From an uncultured Granulicatella sp. (GTDB taxonomy: Bacteria; Bacillota; Bacilli; Lactobacillales; Aerococcaceae): a DNA stretch of 33,570 nucleotides. Where the stretch lies: positions 1-33,570 of the forward strand of contig NZ_CALHIF010000031.1 of NCBI RefSeq assembly GCF_938030755.1, in the 5' to 3' direction. Position numbers and translations under genes: made by a program. Position 1 is the first letter of the stretch; the number at the start of each line of letters is the position of its first letter. Positions 30,652 through 33,570 of this stretch are shown one piece after another. The notes under the pieces were generated by a model. That model searched no databases. It was not told the origin of the DNA and was given only the letters and a program-made list of their open reading frames with translations.

Positions 30652-30713
30652 GGCTCGAACCAGTGCAACGTTACAGCAATTATAATGAAATCTGAAGGAT
30701 TCTCCGAAATAAG
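30652..30713 (+). repeat. Segment resembling the 3' part of the RNA candidate near 10 kb
   Basis: GGCTCGA, TACAGCAATTAT, TGAAG, TCCGAAATAAGAATT and AGTTA occur here in the same order as GGCTCGA, TACAGCCATTAT, TGAAG, TCCGTAAAGAATT and AGTTA at 10176-10260. The closing-stem partner is missing. It may be a truncated copy of a dispersed element. Confidence 0.35.
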
Positions 30714-30729
30714 AATTAGTTAGGTGTCT

Positions 30730-30758
30730 TTGAACGCATTTTGGTTTCATGTTAGAAT
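30730..30758 (+). promoter_or_regulatory. Promoter of the thioesterase gene
   Basis: TTGAAC (30730-30735) and TAGAAT (30753-30758) with a 17-base spacer. Confidence 0.62.
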
Positions 30759-30789
30759 AGAACAGTAAAATAACCAAGGAGCTAAGAAA

Positions 30790-31329
30790 ATGAGTACCCA
30801 ATCTAAAACATGTAGCCAAACTCGTGCGATTCAAGCGCGTAGAATTTTCCCGTTCGATGTGAATATGCATAACACACTATTCGGAGGGAATTTAACGCGA
30901 ATCATTGATGACTGTGCATCGATTACGGTATCCCGTCATTGCCGTCGTCTTGCGGTCACAGCATCGGTGGACGCGATGAATTATTTAAAACCACTTCCAT
31001 TAGGACATTCTGTCTGCGTAGAAACGTATATCTCAGGAACAGGGAAGAAGAGTGTGGAAGTCTTCTGTAAGGTTGTCGGAGAAGATGTGTTAAACGGTGA
31101 ACGCTATTTAGCGGCGACAAGCTTCTGGACATTTGTGGCACTTCCTCGCGAAGGTGAAACGGATTTTACAGTGGATGCCATTGTTCCAGAAACGGATGAA
31201 GAGAAATTCATCTGCAGTGGCTACGAAGAACGTCGTAAGGCACGTCTAGAACAACTAGGACGTCAAGAAGCATTAATGGATCATATTACCGTTGTAAAAC
31301 CTTGGAATCTAGAAAATCACGAATCTTAA
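30790..31329 (+). CDS. Acyl-CoA thioesterase, hotdog fold
   Basis: This 179-residue hotdog-fold thioesterase resembles the YciA/BACH group. The motif FPFDVNMHNTLFGGNLTRIIDD has the typical N-x-x-x-x-x-G-G-x-x-x-x-x-x-D arrangement around the active site, and VTASVDAMNYLKPLPLG follows. It should hydrolyse acyl-CoA thioesters; the chain length is not readable. The ATG has AAGGAG upstream. It has its own promoter and no operon partners. Confidence 0.88.
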   Translation: MSTQSKTCSQTRAIQARRIFPFDVNMHNTLFGGNLTRIIDDCASITVSRHCRRLAVTASVDAMNYLKPLPLGHSVCVETYISGTGKKSVEVFCKVVGEDVLNGERYLAATSFWTFVALPREGETDFTVDAIVPETDEEKFICSGYEERRKARLEQLGRQEALMDHITVVKPWNLENHES

Positions 31330-31370
31330 GCAAAACGTAAGAAACTTTCGAAGGATTTTTAAAGTTTGTC

Positions 31371-31379
31371 TGTTATAAT
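31371..31379 (+). promoter_or_regulatory. Extended -10 promoter of the VTT-domain gene
   Basis: TGT-TATAAT lies 29 bases before the GTG start; the -35 region is weak. Confidence 0.55.
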
Positions 31380-31408
31380 GCAACTATCAATAGTTTAAGG
31401 AGTTCATT

Positions 31409-32017
31409 GTGGATACATCAAAAGCAATCGAATTAAATCGTAAAATTATACGAATCGTGACCATTATTGGGATTATTTTAACCATTATTTTAGGATGGCT
31501 CGTGGCCAAGAATGATTATTTTGCTATAGACGGACCGTTCCGTGAGAGCATTGCCCACTCCGGATGGGTAGGGATTTTGATTTTTATCTTGATTCAAATT
31601 ACGCAAGTGGTTTACCCGATTATTCCTGGGGGCCTAACGTGTGTGATTGGACATATTGTATTTGGTCCGTTCTACGGATGGGTGTATAACTTTGTAGGAA
31701 TCATGATTGGTTCTTGTATCAATTTCTGGTTAGCGCGTCGCTACGGGGAGACGTTAGCGAAGGCGTTCGTGGATGATGATACGTACAATAAATATATCGG
31801 TTATTTGGACAAAGGGAAGCATTTCGAACGCATCTTCTTTTGGGCGCTGGTCCTTCCTGGATTCCCAGATGATTTCCTATGTATGGTAGCTGGACTTAGT
31901 CATATGACCTTTAAGAAATTCGTGGCGATTTGTTTAATCGCAAAACCAGTCACATTATACGTTTATACAGTAATTGCAGCAGAAGGAGTACAAGCCTTCT
32001 TCAAATTATTCAATTAA
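31409..32017 (+). CDS. TVP38/TMEM64 (VTT domain) membrane protein
   Basis: This 202-residue membrane protein has five or six hydrophobic segments and the VTT pattern: PIIPGGLTCVIGHIVFGPFYG, then GIMIGSCINFWLARRYGE and LPGFPDDFLCMVAGLSHM. DedA/VTT proteins move phospholipid head-group carriers or lipids across membranes; the exact job here is unknown. Translation begins at GTG 31409, eight bases after AAGGAG; no ATG fits. yidD follows after 15 bases. Confidence 0.85.
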   Translation: MDTSKAIELNRKIIRIVTIIGIILTIILGWLVAKNDYFAIDGPFRESIAHSGWVGILIFILIQITQVVYPIIPGGLTCVIGHIVFGPFYGWVYNFVGIMIGSCINFWLARRYGETLAKAFVDDDTYNKYIGYLDKGKHFERIFFWALVLPGFPDDFLCMVAGLSHMTFKKFVAICLIAKPVTLYVYTVIAAEGVQAFFKLFN

Positions 32018-32032
32018 GAAAGCAGTATAGAG

Positions 32033-32317
32033 ATGAAAATAATCATGATTGCACTCGTGCGAGGATATCAAAAGTGGATTTCTCCATTATTCCCGCCTTC
32101 GTGTATTTATAGACCCACTTGCTCGAGCTATATGATTCAGGCAGTTGAAAAACATGGTGCGCTAAAAGGCGTGTTGATGGGGTGCGGACGCATTTGCAGA
32201 TGCCATCCATTTATAAGAGGTGGACAAGATCCCGTTCCAGACTATTTCACATTAAGACGGAACAAGGATTACCGTAAGAAAATTATAGATGCAAGTAAAC
32301 AAGACACAGCTGACTAG
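32033..32317 (+). CDS. yidD: Membrane protein insertion efficiency factor YidD
   Basis: This 94-residue protein shows the YidD signature: RGYQKWISPLFPPSCIYRPT, then CSSYMIQAVEKHGALKG and CRCHPFIRGGQDPVPD, with three conserved cysteines. It is thought to help YidC insert membrane proteins. Usually it sits in the rpmH-rnpA-yidD-yidC cluster; here it stands alone after a VTT membrane gene. The ribosome binding site is weak (AGCAGTATAGAG), suggesting coupling. Its stop codon lies within the terminator stem. Confidence 0.92.
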   Translation: MKIIMIALVRGYQKWISPLFPPSCIYRPTCSSYMIQAVEKHGALKGVLMGCGRICRCHPFIRGGQDPVPDYFTLRRNKDYRKKIIDASKQDTAD

Positions 32318-32335
32318 AAATAGTCGGCTGTTTTT
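32306..32335 (+). terminator. Terminator after yidD
   Basis: ACAGCTGACTA pairs with TAGTCGGCTGT around GAAA, then a T-run. It overlaps the last codons of yidD. Confidence 0.88.
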
Positions 32336-32362
32336 GTATTTGTAAAAATTAATAAAAGGGGA

Positions 32363-32390
32363 TTGTATTTAAAAAAAAGAGAGGTATAAT
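32363..32390 (+). promoter_or_regulatory. Promoter of the unknown membrane-anchored gene
   Basis: TTGTAT (32363-32368) and TATAAT (32385-32390) with a 16-base spacer. Confidence 0.55.
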
Positions 32391-32429
32391 TCGAATTGAA
32401 AGCACCTGATTTGGAAGGGAAGATAGAAA

Positions 32430-32954
32430 ATGGCATACAATCTAAAACAATGGTCTGTGGGGAAATGGGTCGCAAGCGCAGCAATCATTCTGCTAATGGC
32501 AGTCTGTTCATGGTTAGCTGTTCGTGTCTTTTTCACGAATGAGAATGCCAATGCGGAATTTAGCTATGAAGTTATTAATAACACGGATAAGGAAATTGAG
32601 GAAATGATTATTGGTGAATTTCGAGATTCTGATAGTACTGGTGCAACGGATCGTGTTTCTATCACATTAATCGGAGGACAGTCACGTACGAAGGGGGCCG
32701 TTACGATTTCTAAGGATACAGATAAGATTGGGAATTTCTATATTCAGATGAAAAAAGATGGGAAAAGGATATTTTTAGCACCAACTTTAGCGTATGATAC
32801 TGGAAAGAAAGGTCTTCATATTAAGATTACAATTGATAAGATTGACTCTGAAGGCTATTACACTGGTAAAGTGGAAACTAATACATTTGTTTTCTCAGAA
32901 TTTAAAATAGAACCGACGTTGCAAAAAGCCGATGAGAAGACAAAAACAGAATAG
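32430..32954 (+). CDS. Unknown membrane-anchored extracellular protein
   Basis: This 174-residue protein has a short cytoplasmic start (MAYNLKQWSVGKW), one membrane segment at about 15-35 (ASAAIILLMAVCSWLAVRVFF) and a hydrophilic outer domain predicted to be beta-rich, with an acidic/basic C-terminal tail ending DEKTKTE. No family is recognised. GGAAGG lies upstream of the ATG. It has its own promoter and a shared terminator with glpF, so it is a single-gene unit. Confidence 0.7.
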   Translation: MAYNLKQWSVGKWVASAAIILLMAVCSWLAVRVFFTNENANAEFSYEVINNTDKEIEEMIIGEFRDSDSTGATDRVSITLIGGQSRTKGAVTISKDTDKIGNFYIQMKKDGKRIFLAPTLAYDTGKKGLHIKITIDKIDSEGYYTGKVETNTFVFSEFKIEPTLQKADEKTKTE

Positions 32955-32970
32955 TATTGATAACAATCAA

Positions 32971-33010
32971 AAACCCGTGTGGATGACGTAGAAGACATCC
33001 ACACGGGTTT
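32971..33010. terminator. Bidirectional terminator between unknown gene and glpF
   Basis: Fifteen-base arms AAACCCGTGTGGATG/CATCCACACGGGTTT around a ten-base loop. The minus-strand side ends in five T, so it mainly serves glpF. Confidence 0.85.
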
Positions 33011-33029
33011 AATAGTTCTATTTTAAAGA

Positions 33030-33569
33030 TTACATAAAGTAACCTAAGTAGTAACGAACGAAGAATGCAGCACATACAGCACCAACGAAGGGAGCAGTAC
33101 CAGGTACTAATAATCCATATTGCCAGTCGTTATTGACTTTGTTTTTGATTGGTAATAATTGGTAAGCAAGACGAGGTCCTAAGTCACGAGCTTGGTTCAT
33201 CGCGAATCCAGTTGTACCTCCAAGACCCATACCGACAGCCCATACGATTAAACCAACTACGATTGGTAATAATTCTTTGTTTACATTTTCAGTTGCTAAG
33301 ATAGCTGTTAAGAAAATGAAAGTTGCAAATGCTTCGACGAAGTAGTTACGTGGTAAGTTACGGCAGTTAGGGTTTGTTGAGAAGATGTTGCGGATTGCAA
33401 CGCCATCAACAAGTCCTTCAGAAGCTGTGAAGTGGTCTGCGTACATGAACCATACGATTACCGCACCAACAAATGCGCCTAAGAATTCAGCGATTGCGAT
33501 TGGAATGAATTGTTCTGCAGGAAGTACTCCTAAAACCACTTTAGCTAGCGCCATAGCAGGGTTGATACT
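33030..33569 (-). CDS. glpF: Glycerol uptake facilitator (MIP family), partial
   Basis: The frame runs off the window, so the N-terminus is missing; the first visible codons read SINPAMALAKVV, which contains the first NPA pore motif (33555-33563). About 180 residues are visible with four hydrophobic segments (for example FIPIAIAEFLGAFVGAVIVW and ELLPIVVGLIVWAVGMGLGG). The second pore motif is NQARDLGPR (33184-33198), with Gln in place of Pro; the following Asp and Arg fit glycerol-type channels rather than strict water channels. It probably passes glycerol or other small neutral solutes. Confidence 0.9.
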   Translation of the reverse strand, partial: SINPAMALAKVVLGVLPAEQFIPIAIAEFLGAFVGAVIVWFMYADHFTASEGLVDGVAIRNIFSTNPNCRNLPRNYFVEAFATFIFLTAILATENVNKELLPIVVGLIVWAVGMGLGGTTGFAMNQARDLGPRLAYQLLPIKNKVNNDWQYGLLVPGTAPFVGAVCAAFFVRYYLGYFM

Positions 33570-33570
33570 T

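Noticed and set aside
30652..30664. T-arm-like GGTTCGAGCC on the minus strand, possible tRNA
   Set aside because: No acceptor stem, anticodon arm or CCA fits around it.

Overview
The window looks like a low-GC Gram-positive chromosome of the order Lactobacillales. Strong GGAGG ribosome binding sites, a fructose PTS, sdaAB/sdaAA, a zinc-independent S14 gene, QueT under a preQ1 riboswitch and the cdaA-cdaR-glmM cluster all fit. Protein style suggests a Carnobacteriaceae or Granulicatella-like organism, but that is inference without a database search. No rRNA, tRNA, CRISPR array, transposase or integrase was seen.

Region 1 (1-8300) is sugar and amino-acid metabolism. It holds the start of an agaS-like gene behind a GntR repressor with a clear promoter and operator. 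Next come a three-gene fructose-type PTS operon (1-phosphofructokinase, EIIBC, EIIA) with a divergent RpiR regulator, then serine dehydratase sdaAB-sdaAA and msrA. Three tandem palindromes separate msrA from a convergent aminotransferase.

Region 2 (8400-13550) is the mnmE / mnmG / rsmG tRNA- and rRNA-modification cluster. It is interrupted by a MutT-type NUDIX gene. Before that gene lies a 240-base gene-free stretch that folds into a multi-branched RNA on paper. A terminator-like hairpin sits in the mnmE leader.

Region 3 (13550-17300) has an AT-rich unknown pair (secreted protein plus small membrane protein), a nucleoid-associated protein, an O6-alkylguanine-DNA alkyltransferase and an aromatic-acid-exporter-type membrane protein.

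Region 4 (17300-22620) has a SigH/ComX-like sigma factor, a preQ1-I riboswitch with queT, a metallo-beta-lactamase-fold hydrolase, the tatD-rnmV-rsmA operon and an sdpR-sdpI pair lacking the SdpC toxin.

Region 5 (22700-26100) is the cyclic di-AMP and cell-wall operon cdaA-cdaR-glmM.

Region 6 (26100-30060) is the main accessory region: a two-gene minus-strand operon of an AAA+ ATPase and a subtilisin-like S8 protease. This matches the architecture of the IetAS anti-phage system. It has its own promoter, a repeated 8-base motif spaced about two helical turns across that promoter, its own terminator, a broken small gene downstream and complex inverted repeats upstream. It sits between glmM and a Zur-controlled rpsN paralogue.

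Region 7 (30130-33570) has the zinc-independent rpsN with a near-consensus Zur box, a 36-residue companion ORF, an acyl-CoA thioesterase, a VTT-domain membrane protein, yidD, an unknown membrane-anchored protein and a glpF cut by the window edge.
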